Shown here: positions 52,066 through 61,425 of the stretch, in pieces | Position numbering within the stretch: position 1 is the first letter of the stretch | Layout: each line of letters begins with the position of its first letter | Source: Microvirga sp. | Lineage (GTDB): Bacteria; Pseudomonadota; Alphaproteobacteria; Rhizobiales; Beijerinckiaceae | DNA: 64,000 nt | Direction of reading: 5' to 3' | Assembly: GCF_014699075.1 (NCBI RefSeq) | Contig: NZ_JACXAB010000004.1 | Location: 1-64,000 of the forward strand | Made by a program: the position numbers and the translations under genes | The notes under the pieces: generated by a model | Told to the model about the DNA's origin: nothing | The model's input: only the letters and a program-made list of their open reading frames with translations | The model's database searches: none

Positions 52066-53322
52066 CTAGGGAGCAACCGTATCGGAAACAGAGCGGCCCA
52101 GGTTGTCCACGTGACCGCCGAGGGACTGCCGTGTCCGGGGATCGACCACTGCCAGTGGCGCGGACACCGCCAGGCCTGCCGCCGTTCCAGCCACGCTGGC
52201 CGCCCCCGTGGTCACCTGGATGATGCGGTCGCCCAGCCCGACCCGGGAGTCGGTTACCGTCTGACCTGCGGCCAGGCGCTTGCCGATGAGTTGCACGACC
52301 TCAGGGCTCTCGGCGAACTTGCCATGGTTGAGGGCGTCGCCTGCCTTGAGCTTGGTGAGGTCGAGGACCGTGACATTGGCCTGTTCGAGCTGTGTCCTGA
52401 ACGGCTCCTGATCGGGATTGATCGCGCCCAGGCGAGCCTCGCTGCCCCACACCCGCCGGGAGACGGCGAGCGCCCGATCATCCTGCGATACGAACAGGGT
52501 GAAGGCGGGTCTGTTTGTCCTGGGGCCCATGTCGATGATCGCCTCTCGGGCAAGATCGACGTCGACGTCGGGCGCGGCGAGCAGGACGTTGCGGATCTTC
52601 GGCGCGACCCGGCCATCCCGGATGGCCATCTGGCGCAGGGTCTCAAGAGCGAGCGAGTTGCCCATGGAATGCGCCAGGATCGAGATCTCGCCAACGGCCG
52701 GATCGCGGGAGATCGCCTTCAGCAGGCTTTCCAGGGCGTTGCGGGAATAGGCCGTGCTCTCGCGGTCGTAGCCGTAGGCCAGCACGCTGCCCCGCGAGGG
52801 CCAGGTGAACAGGATGGGCACCACGGGGGCGTGGGAGTCGTGCACGATCTGCGCGAAGCGGAACACGGAGTCGTCGAAGCGGTTGTTGAAGCCGTGGATG
52901 AACACCAGCACCTGCCGCTTGGGAGTGGTTCGCAGGGTCCGGTGGAACCAGGCGAGCGCCTGGTTGCGGTCGATCACGTCGGCTTTCAGCGTCACGAACT
53001 CCGTGGCCGGGTTGCCCGGTACCTGTCGCGGCCACTGCACCTCGCCGATCTGCCGCGCGTTCGGCGGCGGGACTGAAACCGTGATGTTGGCGAAGGCTGG
53101 CGTCATTCCACGGTCGCCCGAGAACATTTCCGCCGGATCGGCCTGCTTGCGCGTGGTGGCGACGAGCATGTCGACCTGACTCGCGCCGGCGACGGTCCCA
53201 CTCACCGGGACCATTACGCCCCGGAGGCTGGCGCAGGCACCGAGAACGGGGCCGAGGGCCATGACCATGAGGAAACGAGCGATAGGAGGCCGGAACGCCC
53301 GTCTCGCTTCTGATCGTAACAT
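52066..53322 (-). CDS. DUF900 alpha/beta hydrolase, putative lipoprotein
   Basis: A 418-residue exported protein. The signal peptide ends in the lipobox LGAC (Cys30). The alpha/beta hydrolase domain (about 100-330) has the oxyanion region VLVFIHGFNNRFDDS and nucleophile elbow AHSMGNS (Ser in G/H-x-S-x-G form), with further family blocks LLAAPDVDVDL and FVSQDDRAL. It is a likely esterase or lipase of the envelope. The C-terminal tail is Ala/Val-rich. It is transcribed away from the CBASS operon side. Confidence 0.88.
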   Translation of the reverse strand: MLRSEARRAFRPPIARFLMVMALGPVLGACASLRGVMVPVSGTVAGASQVDMLVATTRKQADPAEMFSGDRGMTPAFANITVSVPPPNARQIGEVQWPRQVPGNPATEFVTLKADVIDRNQALAWFHRTLRTTPKRQVLVFIHGFNNRFDDSVFRFAQIVHDSHAPVVPILFTWPSRGSVLAYGYDRESTAYSRNALESLLKAISRDPAVGEISILAHSMGNSLALETLRQMAIRDGRVAPKIRNVLLAAPDVDVDLAREAIIDMGPRTNRPAFTLFVSQDDRALAVSRRVWGSEARLGAINPDQEPFRTQLEQANVTVLDLTKLKAGDALNHGKFAESPEVVQLIGKRLAAGQTVTDSRVGLGDRIIQVTTGAASVAGTAAGLAVSAPLAVVDPRTRQSLGGHVDNLGRSVSDTVAP

Positions 53323-53392
53323 CGCGGATCCCTAATCCCGGGCAGCGGGAATATGCACGTTACCAGGTTTTGGTGTGGAGGGGGCAGTCCAT

Positions 53393-53799
53393 TCAACCCG
53401 CCTGTCCTTCGGGTGGAGGCGGCTTGACGAGCTTGAGAGCCTGATTGGCCGCCACCGGTGCGGCTTCTTCGTGCCCAGCCACCTGGACAGTGGGGACGGC
53501 AAACCGGATGCCGTTCTCGTCGAAGGCTTTCTTGATCAGCGCCAGGGCTCTGCGGCGGATGACGAACTGCTCGCCGGGCTTGGTCATCATCTTGAGCCGG
53601 ATCTGGATGCCATAGTCGCCGAACTGCTCGACGCCCTGCATCTTGAGCGGCTCGATGATGTGGGGCGCGAACTCCGGATCCTCCGCCAGATCCTTGCCGA
53701 TCTGCTTGATCAGCTTCTTCGCCTTGTCGAAGTCGGAGTCGTAGGCCACGCCGACGGTGAGCTTGTCGATCACCCAGTCGCGGTGCTCGTCGCGCTCGT
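53393..53799 (-). pseudogene. 3' fragment of an MscS-type mechanosensitive channel gene
   Basis: The minus strand encodes the C-terminal cytoplasmic domain of an MscS-family channel: DWVIDKLTVGVAYDSDFDKAKK..., then IIEPLKMQGVEQFGDYGIQIRLKM, FVIRRRALALIKKAFDENGIRFAVPTVQV and a Pro/Glu tail. The upstream transmembrane and pore-lining part is missing; just before RDWVIDK the sequence turns into the opposite-strand chaA fragment. An internal GTG/ATG-like start could give a 126-residue soluble piece, but no channel. It is a truncation remnant. Confidence 0.82.
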
Positions 53800-54208
53800 G
53801 GCCGTAGTGGCGCTCGCCAAGTCCCTGTCGCCGGCGCTGGAGGCGGGACTGGATCGGCTCGGCGTGCCCGAAGCCGTGCTGGGGATCGTCATCGCGGCCG
53901 TGGTGCTGCTGCCCGAATGCCTGGCGGCGCTCCGGGCAGCCCAGGTCAACCGCTTGCAGACCAGCCTGAACCTGGCGCTTGGATCAGCCCTTGCGGCGAT
54001 TGGCCTGACGATTCCAGCGGTGGTCACCGTCTCCCTCTTTCTCGACCAGCCTTTGGAACTCGGGCTGGGGGACAAGGATCAACTCCTGCTGGCGCTGACG
54101 CTTCTGATAGGCGTGATCACGCTGGGTACGGGCCGGACCACAGTGCTTCAGGGCGCAGTCCACTTGGTGATCTTCGCCGCGTTCCTATTCTTCGCCGTGG
54201 TTCCGTAA
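53770..54208 (+). pseudogene. chaA: 3' fragment of the Ca2+/H+ antiporter gene chaA
   Basis: The plus-strand frame from about 53770 encodes the C-terminal half of ChaA: VALAKSLSPALEAGLDRLG, GIVIAAVVLLPECLAALRAA, NRLQTSLNLALGSALAAIGLTIPAV, LLALTLLIGVITLGTGRTTVLQG and the final hydrophobic helix. The N-terminal half is absent: upstream, the same frame is only the antisense of the MscS fragment. Without the first half of its helices the antiporter cannot function. Confidence 0.82.
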
Positions 54209-54319
54209 GGCTCCTCCTGGGCTCGGAGGAGGATGCCGCCGGCCAAATCGCCACCTCGATCTACGGTTCGACTAGAGGCCGCATTGGCCTCTTGGCCGTC
54301 GTTCACCGATCTCCAAACG

Positions 54320-55312
54320 CTATGGCCTGACCGGGAAGACGGTCTTCCAGTCCCGTTTCATGTCGACGACGGTCCATCGGTCTACCGTCGCGGCATCGAG
54401 CGCCTTGTCGAGTTTGCCCACGTGCGCCTGGCGATCGTAGGCATATTCCCGCTCCGCATCCGTGTGATGCACCACGACGCCGAGCGTGCGCTTGCCCGCC
54501 TCGGTCGTCCATTGCAGCATCTCGAGGTCGCCATCAGAGTTCCCGAAGGCCGCGACAGGCCGGCGACCGACCACTTGGTTGATGCCGACGGGCTTGCCAG
54601 GGCCGTCGTCCACGAAGTCGACCTGAGGCATGCGGAACAGGATGGGTTTGCCGTCACGACGCTCAAACCTCGTCACGATGCGGGACCCGATGACCTGCTC
54701 CGACGGGATGCCGTAGCGCTCCTCCGCGAAAGCCCGGATGAACTCGGCTCCGCCGCCGGATGCGATGTAGGTCTTGAACCCGTTGGCGCGCATGTAGGCG
54801 AGGACCTCGAGCATGGGCTGGTACACGAGTTCGTCGTAGCGGCGGCCGAAGCGGGGGTGCCTGGCGGTCGCGAGCCACTCCTTGACGCCTTGCCGGAACT
54901 CCTCCGGCGTCATGCCCGCATGCGTTGCGGCGACAATCGCGACAGCTCCCTTCTCACCGGCCGCCCCGAGCGCCGCCATGTCGCCTTCGAGCACGGCCTT
55001 GAAGGGCTGCGTGTCCTTCCATTCCGGATGCTGCGGAGCCAGCGCCTTGACCCGATCGAGCGCGTAGGCGAACTGCACGTAGATCGGCTGCTCGATCCAC
55101 AGCGTCCCATCGTTGTCGAACGTGACGATCCGCTCCGGCGGCGGGACGAAGTCGGGGGACCCTTCGCGGGTCACATCGGTAACGAAGGCGACGATCGCCT
55201 GTTTCGCTGGGCCGTCGTTCCACGACGGTAGCGGATCGGTCTGGGCAGCCGCAGCCGAGAACCATGCGACGACCAGGGTCATGGCCCCGAGGCGGGCGAA
55301 GCGGATATACAT
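54320..55312 (-). CDS. Exported HAD-family phosphatase
   Basis: A 330-residue protein with a signal peptide (1-23) and a haloacid-dehalogenase domain: motif I FDNDGTLW (Asp66, Asp68), motif II IASGGG, and motif III-IV region FGNSDGDLEML. The start at 55312 follows GAGGAG. It is last in a minus-strand group with a formylglycine-generating enzyme, an arylsulfatase and a small secreted protein, so it may remove phosphate from the same type of substrate. Confidence 0.87.
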   Translation of the reverse strand: MYIRFARLGAMTLVVAWFSAAAAQTDPLPSWNDGPAKQAIVAFVTDVTREGSPDFVPPPERIVTFDNDGTLWIEQPIYVQFAYALDRVKALAPQHPEWKDTQPFKAVLEGDMAALGAAGEKGAVAIVAATHAGMTPEEFRQGVKEWLATARHPRFGRRYDELVYQPMLEVLAYMRANGFKTYIASGGGAEFIRAFAEERYGIPSEQVIGSRIVTRFERRDGKPILFRMPQVDFVDDGPGKPVGINQVVGRRPVAAFGNSDGDLEMLQWTTEAGKRTLGVVVHHTDAEREYAYDRQAHVGKLDKALDAATVDRWTVVDMKRDWKTVFPVRP

Positions 55313-55373
55313 CGATGACTCCTCTAAGTTGCCGGGAGCGGGATTGGAAGCGGAGCGCCGCCTGAGCGATCCG

Positions 55374-55631
55374 TCAGCATCCCATGCAGATGCCCTTCTC
55401 GACCTCCCGGTCGATCCGTCGGTTCTGACGCTCCATCTGCTTGAGGGCGTCGGCGTCGTTGGTTGAGAATTCGTTCCGCGGCTGCGTAACCGCCTCGCGC
55501 TCAAGGGCTCGCTCCGACGGGATCACGATCTCGCCGTTGCGCAGGACTGGCCCGCGATCTCGATCTTGAGCCAAGCCTGCCGCTGTCGTCGTCAGCATAC
55601 TGAATGCGGCGAGAAGTATGATGCGTTTCAT
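55374..55631 (-). CDS. Small secreted protein in the sulfatase operon
   Basis: An 85-residue protein with a signal peptide (1-21). The mature part is charged and helical and ends in Cys-Met-Gly-Cys, a possible metal or disulfide site. An AGGAGG ribosome binding site lies 8 bp before the ATG at 55631. The family is not recognised. It lies between the arylsulfatase and HAD genes in the same direction. Confidence 0.7.
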   Translation of the reverse strand: MKRIILLAAFSMLTTTAAGLAQDRDRGPVLRNGEIVIPSERALEREAVTQPRNEFSTNDADALKQMERQNRRIDREVEKGICMGC

Positions 55632-55774
55632 GGTCAATCCTCCTGCTTACGACTTGCGAACGGCCGGACTCAACTGGCATGGACGCGTCCGCTGACCCAG
55701 TCTCCAGCGGACTTTCCACCGCTCGGGTCATACTGTAGGGAGGACCATGCGAGGCACGGTCCTCCCAGGTCACA

Positions 55775-57484
55775 TCAGTTGCCCGAGGGCATCGGCACAT
55801 TGACGCCTTCCTTGGCGAGCACCTCGCGGACGGTCTGCAAGCGCTCGTAGTCGGAGAGCGTGATCGGGCCGGTGTAGCCGTAGCTCTGCACTTTCCGCGG
55901 CGGATACTCGACGTAGGTCTTCATCACCTTCTTGAGTTCCTCCTCCATGACCACGCCCATCCAGGTGCGTTCGGTGAAGTTGTTCATGAAGATGTCGTAC
56001 CGCTCCTGCGGATCCTGAAAGAGGTCAAAGACCTGCGGGACCGTGGCGACGTACTTGCTCGCCCCTTTCCAGCCGAGGTTGGTGTCGACTGCGAGCCCGC
56101 CGGTGGAGGCACCGTCGTCGCCACGCAGGTTGAACAGGAACTTGTAGTTGTTGACACGAACTGCGCCGGGCGACAACTCGTTCTCGGTGAAGTAGAACCA
56201 TGACTTCCGCGGCGACTGGCCCGTCCCGAACAGCACCGGCGTCATGTCCTGGCTGTCGAAGATGATCGGCTGGTTCTCGCGGTCCCTCTCCGGCAGCTTC
56301 GTGCCCGCGACGGACGCAAAGGTCGCCATCAGGTCGAGACCGCCGAGGATCTCGTGGTTCTTCGTGTCGGGCGCGATCCTGCCAGGCCACCATGCTATCG
56401 CCGGCACGCGGTTGCCACCCTCGCGCAAGGTGCCCTTGGTTCCACGGAACGGGGTGTAGCCGGCATCGGGATACACGTCCTGCCAGGCGCCGTTGTCGGT
56501 GGTGTAGAAGACGAGCGTGTTGTTGCCGCCGACCTGGCGGATCTTGTCCATGATCCGTCCGATGCGGGCATCGAGTTCCACCACCGAGTCGGCGTACTTG
56601 CTCTTGGACAGCGACTTGTGCTCGAACTCCGGCGCCGGCATGTTGGGCTGGTGCACCTTCATGAAGTTGATGCTCATGAAGAACGGGTCTCGCGACTGCG
56701 TGGCCCGGTCGAGGTAATCGAGCGAGGCCTTCTCAACGTACTCGTCGAAGAACGGGATCCCGACGACGCCCTCCTTGCCGTTGATCACGGGCGTGTTGAC
56801 GTACTGGCCGTTGACCTTGAACTCCTCGCGTGCCGGCTGCCCGGCATTGCCCGACAGTGCGCCCTTCGTCACCCGTTGGAACGTCGCCCGCAGCTCCGGG
56901 GGCATGTCCGGGAACCAGGTCGGATCGGCGTAGGTGTAAGCGTTGAGGTGGTAGAGGCCGCAATACTTCATCTCGTCGTAGCCCTGGGCGTTCGGCAGGG
57001 CATAGTCGGCCTCGCCCAGATGCCACTTGCCGGTGAAGAACGTCCGGTAGCCTGCCTGCTTGAGAACCGAGCCCAGGGTCCACTCGGCCGCCGGCAGGCC
57101 GCCGCCCTGGCCCTGGAACGCCACGGTGGTCATGCCGCTGCGGTTCGGGATCCGCCCTGTCTGCATTGCGGCCCGGCCCGGCGTGCAGCTCGGCTGGGCG
57201 TAGAACGAGAAGAAGGTCATGCCCTCGTTTGAGAGCCGATCGATGTTGGGCGTCGGCATGCCGCGTCCGGGACCGCCGCCGTAGGGGCCGAGATCGCCGT
57301 AACCCGTGTCGTCGGAAACGATCAGAACGATGTTGGGCTTCTGCTGCGGGGCCTGGGCGACGGCCGGGACAGCCATGCCCGCCGAGACCAGGGCCGTGGC
57401 CCCGAACAGGGCAGCCTTGGCCCGCATGCGCCGGAGGCGGAAACGTCCGCCGGGCATTTGTGAGGACGCACGATCACTGGTCAT
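55775..57484 (-). CDS. Arylsulfatase (formylglycine-dependent), exported
   Basis: A 569-residue sulfatase. The signal peptide (about 18-44) is followed by the metal-binding start NIVLIVSDDTGYGD, and the modification motif C-T-P-G-R with Cys100 (PSCTPGRAAMQTGR), which becomes formylglycine. Conserved TGKWHLG and YTTDNGAWQDVYPD follow. It hydrolyses sulfate esters in the periplasm; the specific substrate is unknown. The start overlaps the stop of the formylglycine-generating enzyme gene by 4 bp, so maturase and target are made together. Confidence 0.94.
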   Translation of the reverse strand: MTSDRASSQMPGGRFRLRRMRAKAALFGATALVSAGMAVPAVAQAPQQKPNIVLIVSDDTGYGDLGPYGGGPGRGMPTPNIDRLSNEGMTFFSFYAQPSCTPGRAAMQTGRIPNRSGMTTVAFQGQGGGLPAAEWTLGSVLKQAGYRTFFTGKWHLGEADYALPNAQGYDEMKYCGLYHLNAYTYADPTWFPDMPPELRATFQRVTKGALSGNAGQPAREEFKVNGQYVNTPVINGKEGVVGIPFFDEYVEKASLDYLDRATQSRDPFFMSINFMKVHQPNMPAPEFEHKSLSKSKYADSVVELDARIGRIMDKIRQVGGNNTLVFYTTDNGAWQDVYPDAGYTPFRGTKGTLREGGNRVPAIAWWPGRIAPDTKNHEILGGLDLMATFASVAGTKLPERDRENQPIIFDSQDMTPVLFGTGQSPRKSWFYFTENELSPGAVRVNNYKFLFNLRGDDGASTGGLAVDTNLGWKGASKYVATVPQVFDLFQDPQERYDIFMNNFTERTWMGVVMEEELKKVMKTYVEYPPRKVQSYGYTGPITLSDYERLQTVREVLAKEGVNVPMPSGN

Positions 57485-58467
57485 GGGATCTTCCTCTCTC
57501 TGATGATGCAGCGAAAGCCGACATGGCTTGTCGAGGTGTCGACCGGCTGCGGGTGACGCGCTGCCGGACGGTAGCGGCGGCAGTAATTGGGCGCGCAGAG
57601 ATGCGAGCCGCCCTTCAGCACCCGGCGCGGGATCCTCGTCTCAGATTGGCAGGGGTCAAAGCTCTGGCCCTCATGACCACCGCGCGGGTTCTCGGGAATG
57701 CAGCAGGCCTTCACGGCATCGGCCGGGTGCTTTGGCGTGTAGAAGTCGCTCGTCCATTCCCAGACGTTGCCGATCATGTCGTAGAGGCCGTAGCCGTTGG
57801 GCGGAAAGGCAGTGACGGGCGAGGTGCGCTCGAAGCCGTCCTGCGCCAAGTTCTGGAACGGGAAGGCGCCCTGCCAAGTGTTGGCCATCTGGCGCCCGTC
57901 CGGCGTGAATGCGTCGCCCCAGGCGAACTCGGCACTATCGAGACCGCCGCGGGCGGCGACCTCCCACTCGGCCTCGGTCGGCAGGTCCTTGCCGGCCCAA
58001 CATGCGTAGGCGAGCGCGTCCGCGTACGTCACGTGCACGACGGGATGGTTGTCGAGGCCGTGGATATTGCTCTTCGGACCGTAGGGGTGACGCCAGTCGG
58101 CGCCCTTGAGCAGGGTCCACCACTGTCCCCAATTCCGGAGATCGACCGGATGATCCGGCGGCGTGAAGACGAGCGAGCCCGCGTACAGCATGTGGGGCAG
58201 GGCGCCGGGATAATCCTTGGGATCGGGGCGCTTCTCGGCAAAGGTGACATGCCCGGTGGCCCGGACGAAGTCGCGGAACTGGCGGTTGGTGACCGGCGTC
58301 GGGTCGATCCGGAACCCGTCAATCGTGACGCGGTGGACTGGCGCCTCCTCGGGATAGTGCCGGTCCGAGCCCATCCGGAACGTGCCGCCGGGGACGCGGA
58401 TCATGTCGGCGTACGAAGGGTCTGTTTTCCCGTGGCTATGACGATGGTGGAGTGTGGCCTGCGGCAT
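57481..58467 (-). CDS. Formylglycine-generating enzyme (SUMF1/FGE family)
   Basis: A 328-residue sulfatase-modifying factor that oxidises the sulfatase Cys to formylglycine. Family stretches are GGTFRMGSD near the N-terminus, HPVVHVTYADALAYACWAG, LPTEAEWEVAARGG, GNVWEWTSDF, and the active-site GGSHLCAPNYCRRYRPAAR, with the Cys pair at 291 and 296 matching the human C336/C341 spacing. The start at 58467 follows GGGAG; no signal peptide, so cytoplasmic. First gene of the operon, coupled to the sulfatase. Confidence 0.94.
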   Translation of the reverse strand: MPQATLHHRHSHGKTDPSYADMIRVPGGTFRMGSDRHYPEEAPVHRVTIDGFRIDPTPVTNRQFRDFVRATGHVTFAEKRPDPKDYPGALPHMLYAGSLVFTPPDHPVDLRNWGQWWTLLKGADWRHPYGPKSNIHGLDNHPVVHVTYADALAYACWAGKDLPTEAEWEVAARGGLDSAEFAWGDAFTPDGRQMANTWQGAFPFQNLAQDGFERTSPVTAFPPNGYGLYDMIGNVWEWTSDFYTPKHPADAVKACCIPENPRGGHEGQSFDPCQSETRIPRRVLKGGSHLCAPNYCRRYRPAARHPQPVDTSTSHVGFRCIIRERKIP

Positions 58468-58753
58468 GGGCGATGCTCCCGTCCTCGCATGGCCGCAGTA
58501 TCGTGCAACGCCCGGCCACCGGCTATCAGGGTCTATCCTGAAACTGATGGAGGCAGACCCTGATTTGGTCCGCCCACCCACAGCGGTGGCTGGAACCCAG
58601 CCCGAATGGCGTCGGTCGGGTGCTTGGCTCGCGGGTTCATGGCGATCCCGGTCGACATCGCACCGGCTCAGGGTTTAACCTATGTTGTCGGAGCGAGGAT
58701 CCCGTCGCGGCCTCGCTCCCGTTGCGTTGCCCTCGCGGCCGGAGGTCGCCGTC

Positions 58754-60499
58754 ATGAGTGATGGCACCGTTCCGATGGTTGCGCGCTCGCTTCCGGGCCT
58801 GCCGTCCCGTCTGCGGGGCCGGGTCGTCCTGACCTTCGCAACCGTCATCCTGGTCACCTGCGTCGTCGCGGCGGCGCTGCTGCTCACGAACGCCCTGCAT
58901 GAGCGCCAGCACATCCGGGAGCGCGTCCTGGAGACGGCGATTGCGCTGTCCTTCGGGTTCGACCAGGAGGTGGCGGCCGGCAATTCCCTGCTGAAGGGCT
59001 TGTCCTCGTCGCCGGCCCTGAAGTCCGGCGACGCCAAGGCCTTCTACGACCAGCTCAAGGCGACGCCGATCCCTGACGGCTCTTGGCTGATCCTTCAGGA
59101 TCTGGACGGGCAGGTCGCCAACACCCTCCGGCCATTCGGGGCGGCGCTGCCCCGGCACCGGGATTTCCCGACCTATCCGGAGGCCATCAACCGGGTGCGG
59201 GAGCGCGGGTGGACGGTGTCGGGCCGGATGGCGAGCCTCGTGAAGCCCGGGACGACAATCATCGCGCTCAGCCTGCGGATCAACCACGACGACGGCACGA
59301 TGAAAGGCTTCATCACCACCGTCCTGTCGCAGGACCGCCTCGGAGCCATCCTGGGTGGCCAAGACGTTGCCGAAGGGTCGACGCGAGGCCTCTACGACCG
59401 CAAGCTCCAGCCGATCGTGACCACGAGAGGGGCCGAGACGTCATCGCGGATTCCCATGCCGGGCGCCCTCGCGGCACGGCTCGCCGCCAACGGGAGCGAG
59501 ACGGTCGAAGGCTTCATCGAGGACGTAGACGAGCGCGGAGTTCCGGTCCTGGTCGCATACCGAAGTTCCGGGGCAACGAACTGGACGACCGTGGTCGCGG
59601 TCCCGCTCTCCCTCGTCAATGCACCGGTCACTGGCGTCCTGCGGCAGATGGCGGGGATGGCGGCTTTCCTGCTTCTGGCCGGGGGAGCGGCGGCCCTGTT
59701 CACCGCTCGCCAGGTGGAGCAGCCGCTCCGGACACTGTCGGATCAGGTCGCCGGCGCAAAGAGACAGGTCAACGAACTGTCGGGCCAGTTGCTCGCCCTC
59801 CAGGAGGAGGAGCGGCAACGCATCGCCCGCGAGCTGCACGATTCGACGGCGCAGCACTTGGTGGCGGCGAACCTCGGGCTATCAGGCCTTGAGGGAGCAG
59901 TCGTGGCGACTCCGGCATCCCGCTCGGCGTTCGCGGAGATCGAGAGACAACTCGGTGAGGCGCTGAGGGAACTGCGCATCTTTACCTACCTGCTGCATCC
60001 ACCAAACCTGGCGAAGGACGGTCTTCAGGCCACGTTGCGGGATTTTGCCGAAGGCTTCGCGGGGCGGGCGGGCCTCGTCGCCCGGATCCGCATCCCGGAA
60101 GAGGTCGACGAGCTGCCGCTGGACCTCCAGCGGGCGATCCTGCGCGTGGTGCAGGAGGCGCTCACCAACGTGCATCGACACGCCGGCGCCTCGCACGTGT
60201 CGGTCAACGCTCGGATCATGTCCGGTCGCCTGATCGTTCGTATCCGCGACAATGGTCATGGGATGGCAGGTGCGGTCCGGCCGGATGGACCGATACGGCT
60301 CGGCGTCGGCGTTGTGGGCATGCGGGCCCGCTTGGAGCAGTTTGGCGGCGATCTGATGATCCGCTCCGGCCGGAGCGGCACCTGCGTCGTCGCGCTGGTC
60401 CCGGTCACAAGGGCTGGACGGGCGCTGCCACGGGCTGGGCGTCTGCGGATGCAGTGGCTGTCGGACCCGACCGAGGCGGATGGCGAGGTCCGCTCCTGA
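58754..60499 (+). CDS. NarX-type sensor histidine kinase (HisKA_3)
   Basis: A 581-residue membrane kinase. TM1 (about 24-48), a periplasmic sensor region of about 240 residues (double-CACHE-like), TM2 (about 296-318), a linker helix with QLLALQEEERQRIARELHDS (phosphorylated His362), and a HATPase domain with EALTNVHRHAGA, DNGHGM and GVGVVGMRARLEQFGG. The start at 58754 has a GGAGG ribosome binding site; an ATG at 58682 is possible. Divergent from the sulfatase operon and followed by a NarL-type regulator. Confidence 0.92.
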   Translation: MSDGTVPMVARSLPGLPSRLRGRVVLTFATVILVTCVVAAALLLTNALHERQHIRERVLETAIALSFGFDQEVAAGNSLLKGLSSSPALKSGDAKAFYDQLKATPIPDGSWLILQDLDGQVANTLRPFGAALPRHRDFPTYPEAINRVRERGWTVSGRMASLVKPGTTIIALSLRINHDDGTMKGFITTVLSQDRLGAILGGQDVAEGSTRGLYDRKLQPIVTTRGAETSSRIPMPGALAARLAANGSETVEGFIEDVDERGVPVLVAYRSSGATNWTTVVAVPLSLVNAPVTGVLRQMAGMAAFLLLAGGAAALFTARQVEQPLRTLSDQVAGAKRQVNELSGQLLALQEEERQRIARELHDSTAQHLVAANLGLSGLEGAVVATPASRSAFAEIERQLGEALRELRIFTYLLHPPNLAKDGLQATLRDFAEGFAGRAGLVARIRIPEEVDELPLDLQRAILRVVQEALTNVHRHAGASHVSVNARIMSGRLIVRIRDNGHGMAGAVRPDGPIRLGVGVVGMRARLEQFGGDLMIRSGRSGTCVVALVPVTRAGRALPRAGRLRMQWLSDPTEADGEVRS

Positions 60500-60632
60500 A
60501 GTTTCAGGGTCTGCCCCTCATAGTTTCAGGGTTTTGCGCAGGTGAGCGAGGCGGCCGGGAGGTGTATCCTACCCTAAGACTCGGGCTGACCGGAACGACC
60601 GCTGGCACCGGGCCGCGGAAGAGAGGCTCGCC

Positions 60633-61265
60633 ATGACGCGCATCCTGATCGCTGATGACCACGATGTGGTCCGCTCCGGCGTCCGGGCGATCCTGGAAGG
60701 GCATGAAGGCTGGGAGGTGGTCGGCGAGGCTCGGGACGGCAAGGAGGCCATCGACCAAGCCCTGGCCACCCGGCCGGATGTCGTGGTGCTCGACTACAGC
60801 CTGCCGCTGGTGAACGGTATCGAGGCCACCCGGCAGATCCGGGGGCGTGTTCCGGGCGTGGAAGTCCTCATTTTCACCATGCACGACACCGACAGCCTGG
60901 TCCGCGACGTTCTCGAAGCAGGTGCCCGGGGGTTCCTGCTCAAGTCCGACGCCAGGCAGTTCCTGATCTCGGCAGTGGAGAGCCTGGCCGCTCATAAGCC
61001 GTTCTTCACGGGCAAGGTCTCCGAGGCCTTGCTTGAAACCTACCTGTCGAAGGGCATTGCAGACCAGTCGGCGCTCAGCTCCCGCGAGAAGGCCGTGGTG
61101 CAGCTCATCGCCGAGGGCAGGACCAACAAGCAGATCGCGGACATCCTCAGCATCAGCACCAAGACGGTCGAGACCCATCGCGCTGCGGCCATGGGCAAGC
61201 TCAACCTCGACACGACAGCGGCGCTGATCCGCTACGCGATCCGCAACAAGCTGGTGGAGTGCTGA
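60633..61265 (+). CDS. NarL/LuxR-type response regulator
   Basis: A 210-residue two-domain regulator. The receiver domain (1-120) has acidic Asp8-Asp9, phospho-acceptor Asp54 (VVLDYSLP) and a Lys in FLLKSD. The GerE/LuxR-type helix-turn-helix (about 145-205) has LSSREKAVVQLIAEGRTNKQIAD. It is the cognate partner of the kinase 133 bp upstream. Its targets are unknown; the divergent sulfatase operon and the downstream HlyD operon are candidates by position. Confidence 0.95.
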   Translation: MTRILIADDHDVVRSGVRAILEGHEGWEVVGEARDGKEAIDQALATRPDVVVLDYSLPLVNGIEATRQIRGRVPGVEVLIFTMHDTDSLVRDVLEAGARGFLLKSDARQFLISAVESLAAHKPFFTGKVSEALLETYLSKGIADQSALSSREKAVVQLIAEGRTNKQIADILSISTKTVETHRAAAMGKLNLDTTAALIRYAIRNKLVEC

Positions 61266-61425
61266 TCGTGGTCATTGATTGCAGCATGCCTTTGATTACC
61301 GGCCGGACTGACAGGTCGGTGGGCGAGGTACGGACCACTGGACGTCGAAGATCATGGTGGTGTGCCGATGGTCTCCTGCTGCCATGCACCGCCCTGAACC
61401 ACCACCACTCGCAGAGGAGGTTGCC

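Noticed and set aside
52066..53322. DUF900 hydrolase as part of the CBASS defence set
   Set aside because: It is on the opposite strand, separated by 640 bp of scar-like DNA, and is a common chromosomal lipoprotein family.
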